Source: Nitrincola schmidtii
Lineage (GTDB): Bacteria; Pseudomonadota; Gammaproteobacteria; Pseudomonadales; Balneatricaceae
Reading direction: 5' to 3'
DNA length: 64,000 nucleotides
NCBI RefSeq assembly: GCF_008973715.1
Contig: NZ_WBOL01000011.1
Location: 1-64,000, forward strand
The notes below the pieces were generated by a model, which was given only the letters and a program-made list of their open reading frames with translations, had not been told where the DNA came from and searched no databases. Made by a program: the position numbers and the translations under genes. Shown here one piece after another: positions 9,402-19,057 of the stretch. Position 1 is the first letter of the stretch. Every line of letters starts with the position of its first letter.

Positions 9402-9425
9402 CCTCCGCCTTGATTAAGGCGGAGG
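9402..9425 (-). promoter_or_regulatory. Intercistronic hairpin after the binding-protein gene
   Basis: CCTCCGCCTT at 9402-9411 and AAGGCGGAGG at 9416-9425 form a perfect 10-bp stem with a 4-nt loop. There is no T run on the minus strand. Such a hairpin between a solute-binding protein gene and its permease often protects the upstream mRNA or partly terminates, raising binding-protein levels. Confidence 0.7.
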
Positions 9426-9434
9426 TTATTAAGT

Positions 9435-11018
9435 TTACTTGAAGGATAAGTACTTCAGCATAGGCTGGTTCTGGGACTGCACAGCAAAGTCGATATCCTG
9501 ACGGACGGCCCAGTTAAGTACCTGATGATGAACCGGTAAGTAAACGATTTCATCCTGCACAATTTCCCATGCGCGAGCGATTTTTGCATTACGCTCATCT
9601 AGGTCTGTTTCAGTCGGTAGTGCACGCGATAAGCTATCAAACTCTTCATTTGACCAGCCAGTGAAGTTCCAAGCACCGGTATCTGGGGTTTTAGTTTCCA
9701 AAAGGAAATCAAATACATAGTGTGAATCTAGGGGTGGAACCGCCCAGCCAAGGATGAAGAAGTCGAGCTCGCCCTGCTGAAGTTCAGCAAAGTGTATGCT
9801 ATTCGCACGTGCATCTAAGCGGACGTTGATACCCGCTTGCCCTAACATGCCGGTCACTGCCTGACAGATAGCTTCATCATTGACATAACGATCATTGGTA
9901 CAAGTCAGTGTTACCGTAAATCCATTGGCATAACCTGCTTCAGTCAGGAGTTCTTTAGCACGGTTAACATTGGTTTCAGGAACGGTATCCAGTTCAGCTG
10001 TCCAGCCATTCACGAAGGACGGTGCAATCATTCCTGCTGGAACGGATTGGCCACGCATCACTACTTGCTGAATAGCATCGCGATTGATGGCGATATTCAT
10101 TGCTTCACGGACACGAATATCCGCAAAAGGATTGGCCCCTTTGACATCTGATGTGCGAAGTTCTTCCCGGCCCTGATCCATACCAAAGAAAATGGTACGG
10201 TTTTCAGGTGCAGATAGCATGGTAATATTCGCTGAGTTATTTAAACGATTGATATCCTGAACAGGCACATCCTGTAGAAAGTCAATTTCGCCTGATAGCA
10301 TCGCCGCAGCTCGTGTAGCTGCTGATTGAATCGGCGTGAGTACTATGCGGCTGATTTCCATTGGGAACTCGCCCATGCCCCAATATTCGTCGTTACGAAC
10401 CATCTCAGTGCGGACGTCTGGGTCACGACTGACCAAGCGGAAAGGCCCCGTACCGTTCGCATTTCTGACAGCAAAGTTTTCTTCACCTGCAGAGTAGTCT
10501 TGAGGAGTTAAGACGTTATTGGCTTCTGCCCAAACTTTACTCATGATGAACAAGTTAGTTAGGTTGTTGGGAAGGAGTGGTGTGGGTCCATTCGTTTCAA
10601 TATGAACCGTTAGGGGATCGACGGCACGCACTTCTTTAACCGAACTGATCAGCGTACGCATATCCGAATTAGGGTGTTGTGCGCGTTGGAAAGAGAAAAC
10701 CACATCATCTGCAGTAAACGGAGTGCCATCATGGAAGGTCACGCCTTCACGCAGCTTGAATTCCCAGACACTGGGGTCGTCAGTCACTTCCCAGGAAACC
10801 GCCAAGCCTGGCTGCATTTCTGAGTCTAAATCTAAGTAGATTAACGGATTGTAAATTTGGTGTGCGACTGCGTGAGTTTGTCCGTGGTTTTGTGAGTGTG
10901 GATCAAAGGTGAGTGAGTCACCTGCACTTGCCCAGCGTAGAGTTTGAGCATTTGCGCTGGCTATCATAATCATAGAAATGGCAGTACCAAGTGTAACGGC
11001 ACGAAGTGTCTTCTTCAT
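9435..11018 (-). CDS. Family 5 periplasmic substrate-binding protein
   Basis: The 527-residue precursor has a clear signal peptide ending in SANAQ. The mature protein has the SBP family 5 pattern: LRWASAGDSLTFDPHSQN, YNPLIYLD, VWEFKLREGVTFHDGTPFTADDVVFSF and GTGPFRLV. Homologues bind peptides, opines, nickel or glutathione; the ligand here cannot be read from sequence. It is the first gene of the five-gene importer operon. AGGA lies seven bases before the ATG. It is divergent from gmk, so its promoter lies in 11019-11204. Confidence 0.93.
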   Translation of the reverse strand: MKKTLRAVTLGTAISMIMIASANAQTLRWASAGDSLTFDPHSQNHGQTHAVAHQIYNPLIYLDLDSEMQPGLAVSWEVTDDPSVWEFKLREGVTFHDGTPFTADDVVFSFQRAQHPNSDMRTLISSVKEVRAVDPLTVHIETNGPTPLLPNNLTNLFIMSKVWAEANNVLTPQDYSAGEENFAVRNANGTGPFRLVSRDPDVRTEMVRNDEYWGMGEFPMEISRIVLTPIQSAATRAAAMLSGEIDFLQDVPVQDINRLNNSANITMLSAPENRTIFFGMDQGREELRTSDVKGANPFADIRVREAMNIAINRDAIQQVVMRGQSVPAGMIAPSFVNGWTAELDTVPETNVNRAKELLTEAGYANGFTVTLTCTNDRYVNDEAICQAVTGMLGQAGINVRLDARANSIHFAELQQGELDFFILGWAVPPLDSHYVFDFLLETKTPDTGAWNFTGWSNEEFDSLSRALPTETDLDERNAKIARAWEIVQDEIVYLPVHHQVLNWAVRQDIDFAVQSQNQPMLKYLSFK

Positions 11019-11102
11019 GTGGATTCCTCATGAAATTATTATATCCTAGCAGCAGGGTTTGCAGCTCAGGCTGAGTTTGTTTTCGAACAGCTTAAAGAGT
11101 AG

Positions 11103-11822
<720 letters not shown>

Positions 11823-11877
11823 AACTGATCATTTTGTAAACTATTTCTCCTTTTTTGCCCCACATTCTGAGGTTGGT

Positions 11878-12090
11878 ATGGCTCGAGTAACTGTAGAAGA
11901 CTGTCTTGATAATCTTGAAAATCGTTTTGAACTGGTAATGGTTGCATCAAAACGTGCTCGCCAGTTAGCGATAGGTGGCAAAGATCCCAAGGTTGAATGG
12001 GAAAATGACAAGCCAACCGTTGTTGCATTACGCGAAATTAGCGCTGGCTTCATCGATCGTTCCGTTCTACTGGATGCAGACGACTTCTGA
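11878..12090 (+). CDS. rpoZ: RNA polymerase omega subunit
   Basis: A 70-residue protein with the full omega signature: [28 protein letters not shown], and [10 protein letters not shown]. Omega helps assemble beta' and forms part of the ppGpp-binding site 1 in E. coli. A GAGG ribosome binding site precedes the ATG. It lies between gmk and spoT as in many gammaproteobacteria. Confidence 0.96.
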   Translation: MARVTVEDCLDNLENRFELVMVASKRARQLAIGGKDPKVEWENDKPTVVALREISAGFIDRSVLLDADDF

Positions 12091-12173
12091 TTCTTCCAAT
12101 TGTCTTTCGAATGCGGCATCATCACAAATGAGCAGTGGAGTGGTTAAATCCAACTAGCTCAACAGGAGTGATG

Positions 12174-14288
12174 ATGCCGACCATAGATGACCTTTCTCAG
12201 CGATTAACTGAATATCTCGAACCGGACCAGATCAATTTGGTGCGTAGAGCTTATTTTTATGCTGAACAAGCTCATGACGGGCAACGTCGAAAAAGTGGCG
12301 AGCCTTACGTCACGCATCCTCTAGCAGTCGCATCTATCCTCGCCAACATGCATATGGATCATCCGAGTTTAATCTCGGCAATGTTGCATGACGTTATTGA
12401 AGATACCGAGATCAATTATCAGGGTATTTCAGAGCAATTTGGTCAATCCGTTGCTGATATAGTGGATGGCGTATCCAAGCTAACTCATCTTGAATTTGAA
12501 ACCCGAGCAGAGGCACAGGCCGAGAACTTTCAAAAAATGGTTCTGGCGATGGCAGAAGATATTCGTGTCATTATCGTCAAACTGTCTGATCGTCTTCACA
12601 ATATGCGTACCCTAGGTGCGATGCCGCCTGAAAAGCAGCGACGTATCGCTCGCGAAACCTTGGATATTTATGCGCCAGTCGCGGCAAGATTGGGGATGCG
12701 AGATCTTCAAGTGGAGCTAGAAGATCTGGCTTTCCAAGCCTACCATCCTATGCGCGCTAAATATATTCGTCGCGCCGTCGTCAAGGCGCGAGGGCAACGT
12801 AAAGATGTGATTAGCAGCATCGAAAAAGCGATTGATAACCGCTTAAAAATGGAAGGTCTACAAGGCTCAGTTACCGGTAGAGAAAAACACCTCTATAGCA
12901 TCTATAAGAAGATGAAAACTCAACGAAAAGCCTTTGTCGACATCATGGATGTATTTGCTTTTCGCGTCGTCACCGAAAGTGTTGATGACTGTTATCGTGT
13001 GCTCGGTGTGGTACACAATTTGTACAAACCAGTGCCAGGTCGTTTTAAAGACTATATTGCCATACCCAAAGCCAATGGTTATCAATCTTTGCACACCGAT
13101 CTATTTGGCGCTAAAGATATTACCATCGAGGTACAAATACGTACCCGTGAGATGGATGCCGTTGCCAGTCAAGGTATTGCCGAGCACAGTCACTATAAGG
13201 TTTATGGTGATTCAGACAGTGCTGTCGGCTCTTATAATCGTGCTCGTAAATGGGTGAAAGGCTTGCTGGAAATGCAAGAACGTGCCGGTGACTCGATGGA
13301 GTTTATCGAGCATGTTAAAAAAGACCTTTTCCCCGATGAAGTCTATGTGTTCACCCCCAAAGGTCGTATTTTAGAGCTTCCCAAGGGCGCCACTCCAATC
13401 GACTTTGCTTATGCAGTGCATACCGATGTAGGCAACTCCTGCGTATCTTGCCGCATCGATCGACGCTTAGCCCCCTTGTCGCAACCTTTAGAGAGTGGTC
13501 AAACCGTTGAAATTATTACCACGCCTCGTGCTCAGCCTAATATGGCTTGGCTGAACTTTGTTGTTACCGGTAAAGCGCGTTCAAGTATTCGACACTTTTT
13601 GAAAAATCAGCAACGCCATGAATCAGTTGAGTTAGGTCGACGCCTGTTGAATCAGTTCTTGAGCAACTATGGCACCAGTTTGGAGTATGTCGATCCAGAA
13701 AAATTGGGCGAGCTTTTAAAAGAGGCAGAGCTTAAATCATTGCAAGATCTGTTAGAAGATATCGGCATGGGTAATCGTATGGCCTATGTTGTGGCCAGAC
13801 GCTTAAAACCTGACACGACTGAAGAAGACACTCCAACCAAATCGAAAGGTAAGCCTATAGCGATTAAGGGTGTTGAAGGTGTGGTGTTGCAATATGCTCG
13901 CTGCTGTCATCCCATACCTGGAGATGCCATCGTCGGATATATCAGTGCCGGTAAAGGAATGGTTGTTCATCGTACAGATTGTGGAAACCTCGGTGCAATG
14001 CGCGATGATCCAGAGCGCTGTATCTATCTTGAGTGGTCTGGTAGTGACAAGGATGAGTATCCTGTGGTGTTAATGCTAGAAGTAGAGTCTCAGCGTGGCA
14101 TTATTGCCAATCTAGCGTCGGCAGTGACAGAGGCTGGAGCCAATCTTCTAAAGATTGATAGCGGTGAGCATGAAGGACAAATTTATAAGGTGCAGATGGA
14201 TCTTGCTGTCAATAATCGAGTGCATTTAGCGGCGGTGATTAAAAAGCTGAGACGTTTACGCGCCGTTTTAAAAATCATCCGTCCCTAG
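12174..14288 (+). CDS. spoT: Bifunctional (p)ppGpp hydrolase/synthetase SpoT
   Basis: A protein of 704 residues from the ATG at 12174, which has AGGAG five bases upstream; 12135 and 12171 are poorer starts. The order is an HD hydrolase domain (HDVIEDT near residue 60), a RelA/SpoT synthetase domain (GREKHLYSIYKKM, VEVQIRT-type EVQIRTREMD), TGS (DEVYVFTPKGRILELPKGAT), a helical region, and a C-terminal ACT domain (VESQRGIIANLASAVTEAG). In the synthetase region the usual AHWAYK-type motif reads EHSHYK, which may affect synthetase activity. It is the third gene of the gmk operon. Confidence 0.95.
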   Translation: MPTIDDLSQRLTEYLEPDQINLVRRAYFYAEQAHDGQRRKSGEPYVTHPLAVASILANMHMDHPSLISAMLHDVIEDTEINYQGISEQFGQSVADIVDGVSKLTHLEFETRAEAQAENFQKMVLAMAEDIRVIIVKLSDRLHNMRTLGAMPPEKQRRIARETLDIYAPVAARLGMRDLQVELEDLAFQAYHPMRAKYIRRAVVKARGQRKDVISSIEKAIDNRLKMEGLQGSVTGREKHLYSIYKKMKTQRKAFVDIMDVFAFRVVTESVDDCYRVLGVVHNLYKPVPGRFKDYIAIPKANGYQSLHTDLFGAKDITIEVQIRTREMDAVASQGIAEHSHYKVYGDSDSAVGSYNRARKWVKGLLEMQERAGDSMEFIEHVKKDLFPDEVYVFTPKGRILELPKGATPIDFAYAVHTDVGNSCVSCRIDRRLAPLSQPLESGQTVEIITTPRAQPNMAWLNFVVTGKARSSIRHFLKNQQRHESVELGRRLLNQFLSNYGTSLEYVDPEKLGELLKEAELKSLQDLLEDIGMGNRMAYVVARRLKPDTTEEDTPTKSKGKPIAIKGVEGVVLQYARCCHPIPGDAIVGYISAGKGMVVHRTDCGNLGAMRDDPERCIYLEWSGSDKDEYPVVLMLEVESQRGIIANLASAVTEAGANLLKIDSGEHEGQIYKVQMDLAVNNRVHLAAVIKKLRRLRAVLKIIRP

Positions 14289-14387
14289 TAGACACGATCA
14301 GTTAGATTGATTTAGTTTGGTTTTTGTAAGCTTCTGTTACACTTAGCTGTATGAAAGCAGCTTATTACAATCTAGAGGGGTAGTAAA

Positions 14388-15698
14388 TTGTCTGTCGGCG
14401 CAAGACCATTAGGTCAAATGGAAAAAAATGTGGTCAGAATCGCACTGGTACACGACCAGCAGGGAAAGGCATTAGTAGTCCTGCCGGCACATGCGCTTCT
14501 TAATTTAGCTGCACTTTGGCGACTCACTGGGCGTCAATTGCAACCGGTCAGTGGTAGTGACTCGCAACGTTTCTTTGCTCAAGAGGGATTGAAAACGGCA
14601 AAGGGTCAAGAGCAATTGATGAATATGCCTCTGATCTTGGATTCTGATGTAAATGTTTCTAAATCAGAAGTCTGGGAGCCATACACCGGGCTTCGTTTCT
14701 CTATCCAAGACGATCGGCTTAAGAATGCTCAGTATGTTGGTTCCTTAAGCTTAACCTCCGAACTCATCTACGAAAAAGTGACAATGCAGAGCGATGTCGA
14801 AGCCATTACTCAGGCGCTAGAGCGTTTCTCTGCCCTCCGTGTTCGCCAACGACTAGAAGATACCCTAAGTTTACCTGGTTTCAGCCAAACTACGCGTAAG
14901 TTGATCATGCTACGTAGCGATCCAGACGCAGAGGTTGAAGAGCTACTAAAGATTGTAAAAGTGGATGCTCCTGTCGGTGCTCAGGTGATGAGTTGGGCTG
15001 CATCACCCTATTATGCGGCACCCGGTAAGGTAGAGTCGATTGAAGATGCAGTGATTCGTGTGCTTGGCTTTGATCTAGTGCTTAACTTAGCTTTGGGGGT
15101 AGCGATGGGGCAGGTGATGAGTATGCCTGATAATACGCCTCGTGGTGGAACACCCTTCTGGTTGCAATCAGTCTCTTCAGCCGTGTTTGCAGATCAGTTA
15201 GTACGCGCTTCAAAAAGTGAAAACCGTCCAAAGCCTGGACTGATTTATTTATCGGGTTTACTACATAACTTCGGCTATTTGTTATTAGCACATCTATTCC
15301 CAGCACAGTTCTCTACACTATCCCGGTATATTGAAGCTAACCCTCACTTACCCTATACCTTGATCGAACAGCAAGTCTTGAGGCTGACTCGAGAGCAAAT
15401 TGGTGCGTGGTTATTAGAGAGTTGGTCGCTGCCAGAAGAAGTGTGCGTCGGAGTTCGTCAGCAGAATGACGTTAACTACGATGGTCCTCATGCAGAATAT
15501 GCTAAGTTTGTTCAAATCACTAATCGCGTTTTGCGCGAGTTGGGTTATTGTGATGGACCGATTGAACCTGTTTCAGAGCAAGAACTTGCCGCTATTGGTT
15601 TGACTATGGAGAGTAAAAATAAAGCGGTTGAGTCTTTCTTACAGAATCAAGATAAGTTAAAAGAGTTGGTAAGCATCTTCGGGGCACGAAGTTCTTAA
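14388..15698 (+). CDS. YbaK-like plus HDOD domain protein
   Basis: A protein of 436 residues. The N-terminal 110 or so resemble a YbaK/aminoacyl-tRNA deacylase domain (ALVVLPAHALLNLAALWRLTG, then MPLILDSDV), a match by eye only. A HDOD domain follows from about residue 155 to 400 (LPGFSQTTRKLIMLRSDPDA, VLGFDLVLNLALG, LSGLLHNFGYLLLAHLFP). HDOD proteins are usually signalling proteins without HD hydrolase activity. Translation probably starts at TTG 14388 with AGAGGGG upstream; an ATG lies at 14418. It follows spoT in the same direction after 99 nt. Function unknown. Confidence 0.7.
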   Translation: MSVGARPLGQMEKNVVRIALVHDQQGKALVVLPAHALLNLAALWRLTGRQLQPVSGSDSQRFFAQEGLKTAKGQEQLMNMPLILDSDVNVSKSEVWEPYTGLRFSIQDDRLKNAQYVGSLSLTSELIYEKVTMQSDVEAITQALERFSALRVRQRLEDTLSLPGFSQTTRKLIMLRSDPDAEVEELLKIVKVDAPVGAQVMSWAASPYYAAPGKVESIEDAVIRVLGFDLVLNLALGVAMGQVMSMPDNTPRGGTPFWLQSVSSAVFADQLVRASKSENRPKPGLIYLSGLLHNFGYLLLAHLFPAQFSTLSRYIEANPHLPYTLIEQQVLRLTREQIGAWLLESWSLPEEVCVGVRQQNDVNYDGPHAEYAKFVQITNRVLRELGYCDGPIEPVSEQELAAIGLTMESKNKAVESFLQNQDKLKELVSIFGARSS

Positions 15699-15708
15699 TT
15701 AGGGATAG

Positions 15709-17646
15709 CTAGCTGATATCATCAGAGGCAGATAGCTCCGCTTCTTTGCTTTCTAGTGCCTCTAGCTGTTCCATCCACTCGATCTCAACCTGATCCAAAG
15801 TTTGTTTATGGTCAGTTTGCTGTTGTAGCAATTTTTTTAAGCTATCTTTTTGCTCAGCAGTGTACAGATTTGCATCGGCTAACTGAGTTTCAATTTGAGA
15901 CAGACTTGAACTCAGCTCGGCTACTTTCTGTTCTAACTTCTCAACTTGCTGCCTTAACGGACGTAACGCTGCTCGCTTCTCTGCTTGCTGGCGCTTCAGC
16001 TCTTTCTTTTCATTAGCGCTAAGTGATCGCTCACCAGTTCCTCGAGCACTTGTCGATTGGTTTGCGGTTTCTTGACGGCGATATTGACCTAACCACTGTT
16101 GATAATCATCCAGATCACCATCAAACGATTTGACCTCTCCTTCTGCAACCAACAAAAAGCTATCAACGGTGTTACGTAATAGGTGTCGATCATGCGAAAC
16201 AAGAATTAAGGTGCCTTCGAACGCTTGCAGTGCCAGTGTGAGTGCGTGGCAGACTTCCAAGTCTAAATGGTTAGTAGGCTCGTCCATTAACAGTAGGTTT
16301 GGCCGTTGCCATGCAATCAGTGATAGGGCAACGCGAGCTTTTTCACCGCCGGAAAAGCGTGCAACGGGTGTTAGCGCTTTATCACCAAAGAAGTCAAAGC
16401 TTCCTAAGAAGTCACGTATGGATTGATCCGTAGCTTTGGGATTGATGCGCTGTAAGTGTAAAAAGGGTGATGCTTCAGGATCGAGGGCTTCTAATTGATG
16501 CTGAGCGAAGTAGCCAATACGCAAATGCTCGCCACAGACTCGCTCTCCGGTTAAGGGTTCAAGGTCTCCCATCAGGGTTTTGATGAGCGTCGATTTACCT
16601 GCTCCATTAGGGCCAAGTAAGCCAATACGTTCACCTGGCGTCAAGGTCAGCGACAGTTCCTTCAGAATACAGCTGCCGTTATAGCCTAATTCAGTATGCT
16701 GAAGAGCCAGCAGTGGTGATGATGTTTTATCGCTGTTAGCAAAGCTAAAGGTAAATGGGCTATCGATATGGGCAGGAGAAAGCTGCTCCATCCGCTCAAG
16801 TTCTTTTAGACGACTTTGCGCTTGTTTGGCCTTAGAGGCTTTCGCCCGAAAACGTCTGACAAAGCTCTCGATCTGCTCGATACGCTCTTGTTGTTTTTCG
16901 AATGCTGCTTGTTGCTGCGACAGGCGTTCAGCTTTTGCCCGCTCAAAGGCGGTATAGTTACCCTTGTATAGCGTCAATTGTTCAGCCGACATGTGCACGA
17001 TGTGGCCGACGACATTATCCAAGAAGTCGCGATCATGAGAGATCAGTAATAAGGTGCCAGCATAGCTTTTTAGCCACTGCTCTAACCAAAGGGTGGCGTC
17101 TAAGTCCAAGTGGTTGGTGGGTTCGTCCAATAACAAAATATCAGAGCGACACATTAAAGCTCTGGCTAGATTAAGACGAATTCGCCAACCACCTGAAAAA
17201 GACGCGACGGGCTTTTCTGCATCACCGACTTTGAAGCCAAGTCCGTTGAGGAGTTGGTGGGCTCTGGCTTCGGCACGATAACCATCGATGCGCTCCAATT
17301 CAGCATGTAACTCTCCCGTTCTTCCGGCGTTATGCGCTGCTTCCGCTTCAACAAGTGCTGCCTGAATGCTACGGAGCTCTTTGTCACCATCGAGCAAAAA
17401 CTCTAGCGCCAGTTTGGAGGTAGCAGAGACTTCCTGAGCCATATGAGAAATGATGGCTGACTCGGGCAGTTTAAGCTCACCGGTATCGGGTTGAAGTTCG
17501 CGGAGTAACAACTGAAATAGGCTGGATTTGCCCACGCCATTGCTGCCGATGATGCCAACTTTCCAACCTGAGTGGAGGGTTAAATCGGCATGATCGAGTA
17601 GACGAGTTGTTCCGCGTTGTATGCTAAGCTGTGAGATCTGAATCAT
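15709..17646 (-). CDS. yheS: ABC-F family ATPase YheS
   Basis: A 645-residue soluble protein with two ABC ATPase domains and no membrane segments. Walker A motifs are GSNGVGKSS and GPNGAGKST; the signatures are FSGGWRIRLNLARAL and FSGGEKARVALSL. The linker between domains is basic and helical (RRFRAKASKAKQAQSRLKEL), and a coiled coil occupies the C-terminal 90 residues. The pattern matches E. coli YheS rather than EttA or Uup. ABC-F proteins bind ribosomes. Its ATG overlaps the divergent neighbour's ATG in CATG. Confidence 0.92.
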   Translation of the reverse strand: MIQISQLSIQRGTTRLLDHADLTLHSGWKVGIIGSNGVGKSSLFQLLLRELQPDTGELKLPESAIISHMAQEVSATSKLALEFLLDGDKELRSIQAALVEAEAAHNAGRTGELHAELERIDGYRAEARAHQLLNGLGFKVGDAEKPVASFSGGWRIRLNLARALMCRSDILLLDEPTNHLDLDATLWLEQWLKSYAGTLLLISHDRDFLDNVVGHIVHMSAEQLTLYKGNYTAFERAKAERLSQQQAAFEKQQERIEQIESFVRRFRAKASKAKQAQSRLKELERMEQLSPAHIDSPFTFSFANSDKTSSPLLALQHTELGYNGSCILKELSLTLTPGERIGLLGPNGAGKSTLIKTLMGDLEPLTGERVCGEHLRIGYFAQHQLEALDPEASPFLHLQRINPKATDQSIRDFLGSFDFFGDKALTPVARFSGGEKARVALSLIAWQRPNLLLMDEPTNHLDLEVCHALTLALQAFEGTLILVSHDRHLLRNTVDSFLLVAEGEVKSFDGDLDDYQQWLGQYRRQETANQSTSARGTGERSLSANEKKELKRQQAEKRAALRPLRQQVEKLEQKVAELSSSLSQIETQLADANLYTAEQKDSLKKLLQQQTDHKQTLDQVEIEWMEQLEALESKEAELSASDDIS

Positions 17647-18145
17647 GGCGGGATTTTATCACAAAATGCAGTTAGACAATCCACTTTGGCACTATGTATC
17701 AGCAGTTTATTCGCATTCGGGTGTTGAAAATGTGTGCTTACAAGCACAGGCATTAGGGTTGCAGGTAAACAGTTTGTTACTTTGTATTTGGCTGGCGCAT
17801 CAGCAACAACAATATGATCCTTCGGCTTATCTTCATATTGATCAGCAGTGGCGAGATCCGTTATTAAAGCCGGTACGAACATTACGTTACTGGTTGCGTG
17901 AGCGAAAAGAGTCAGATCCAGAGTTGTTAACATGTTATGAGTCGATGAAGCAAACAGAGTTGGAAATGGAGCGAGTTGATATTGCACAGCTTTGGGAAGC
18001 GTCTTTAAAAACACCTAAGCTTGAGCAGCAGGATTTCTCATCACTTGCGTTAATGAATATGTCAGCCTATGTTAGTTCTGTAAAAATCAAAAATCATGAT
18101 GCCTGTCAACATTGCTGCCGGTCTTTGGTTGATCTTTTGAGCTAA
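17645..18145 (+). CDS. TIGR02444 family protein
   Basis: A 166-residue protein resembling the TIGR02444/DUF2390 family: DNPLWHYVSAVYSHSGVENVCLQAQ followed by GLQVNSLLLCIWLA, both typical of its N-terminal half. Biochemical function is not known. The neighbouring divergent yheS is a recurrent partner in Pseudomonas relatives, from my recollection. The start could be ATG 17645, which overlaps the yheS start, or ATG 17666. Neither has a strong ribosome binding site. Confidence 0.8.
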   Translation: MAGFYHKMQLDNPLWHYVSAVYSHSGVENVCLQAQALGLQVNSLLLCIWLAHQQQQYDPSAYLHIDQQWRDPLLKPVRTLRYWLRERKESDPELLTCYESMKQTELEMERVDIAQLWEASLKTPKLEQQDFSSLALMNMSAYVSSVKIKNHDACQHCCRSLVDLLS

Positions 18146-18232
18146 TCTTGCCTATTCAGTGAACTTTGGCGTTAAATAGTTAACTAAGCCGAACAGGTGA
18201 ACGTGTTACACACATCAATATAGGAATACTTT

Positions 18233-18934
18233 ATGAAAAAAATTGCACTGGCCGCTATGTTAGCTGGCAGCGTCAGCTTAGCCCAAAGCGTGCAGGCACA
18301 AACCTTAGACACCGATGCAGCCAAACTGAGCTACAGTCTTGGTGTGATGATAGGTGAGAATATTCTGATCCATGATTTCCAAACGCTCGACACAGAAGCT
18401 TTTCGCTTAGGTATCGATACCGTTTATGGTAATCAAGATGCATTGATGACGCCTGAAGATATAATGGCGACCATGCAGGCGTTTCAACAAAATCAAATGG
18501 AAGCACAGCGTGCAGCTTTTGCAGCACAGGCTGAAGAAAACCTAAACTTAGGTCAAGCTTATCTAACTGATAACTCTGCTAAAGCGGGCGTAACAACAAC
18601 CGATTCTGGTTTGCAGTATGAACAGCTAGAAGCAGGCGAAGGTGCATCACCTGTTGCCACCGATGTGGTTAAAGTTCACTACCGTGGTCATTTGATCGAT
18701 GGTACTGAGTTTGACAGCTCCTACTCTCGTGGTGAGCCGATCTCTTTCCCACTAAGCGGTGTTATTCCGGGTTGGACGGAAGGTCTTCAGTTGATGCAAG
18801 TGGGTGAAAAAGCACGTTTAGTGATTCCTTCTGATTTGGCCTATGGCCCGAATGGTATGGGTAATGCGATAGGCCCTAACGAAACCTTAGTGTTTGAAGT
18901 CGAGTTGCTTGAAATCAACCCTGAGATGAATTAA
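18233..18934 (+). CDS. FKBP-type peptidyl-prolyl isomerase, FkpA/Mip-like
   Basis: The 233-residue precursor has signal peptide MKKIALAAMLAGSVSLAQSVQAQ and is probably periplasmic or outer-membrane associated. An N-terminal dimerisation domain (about 24-125, LSYSLGVMIGENI) precedes a FKBP domain (about 130-230) with VHYRGHLIDGTEFDSSY, GVIPGWTEGLQLM and LAYGPNGMG. It catalyses cis-trans proline isomerisation and can act as a chaperone. It is monocistronic and ends in a terminator shared with the convergent gene. Confidence 0.93.
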   Translation: MKKIALAAMLAGSVSLAQSVQAQTLDTDAAKLSYSLGVMIGENILIHDFQTLDTEAFRLGIDTVYGNQDALMTPEDIMATMQAFQQNQMEAQRAAFAAQAEENLNLGQAYLTDNSAKAGVTTTDSGLQYEQLEAGEGASPVATDVVKVHYRGHLIDGTEFDSSYSRGEPISFPLSGVIPGWTEGLQLMQVGEKARLVIPSDLAYGPNGMGNAIGPNETLVFEVELLEINPEMN

Positions 18935-18951
18935 TAGCGCTTCGCTTAACG

Positions 18952-19003
18952 AACGCCTTAGATTTTATTCACATACGCACGTGAATTCAGCCTAAGGCGT
19001 TTT
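18952..19003. terminator. Long hairpin between fkpA-like and WD40 genes
   Basis: AACGCCTTAG at 18952-18961 pairs with CTAAGGCGTT at 18992-19001. Inside this is a second pairing, ATTCAC with GTGAAT. A short T run follows on the plus strand, so it can end the fkpA-like transcript and possibly the convergent one. Confidence 0.7.
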
Positions 19004-19057
19004 GCTATTTGGACCATTTATCTCAACTGTCACTCAGCGTGAAGATAAGGTTAAAAA

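Noticed and set aside
18177-18186. TAGTTAACTA palindrome before the FkpA-like gene
   Set aside because: Ten AT-rich bases are expected by chance in this much sequence.
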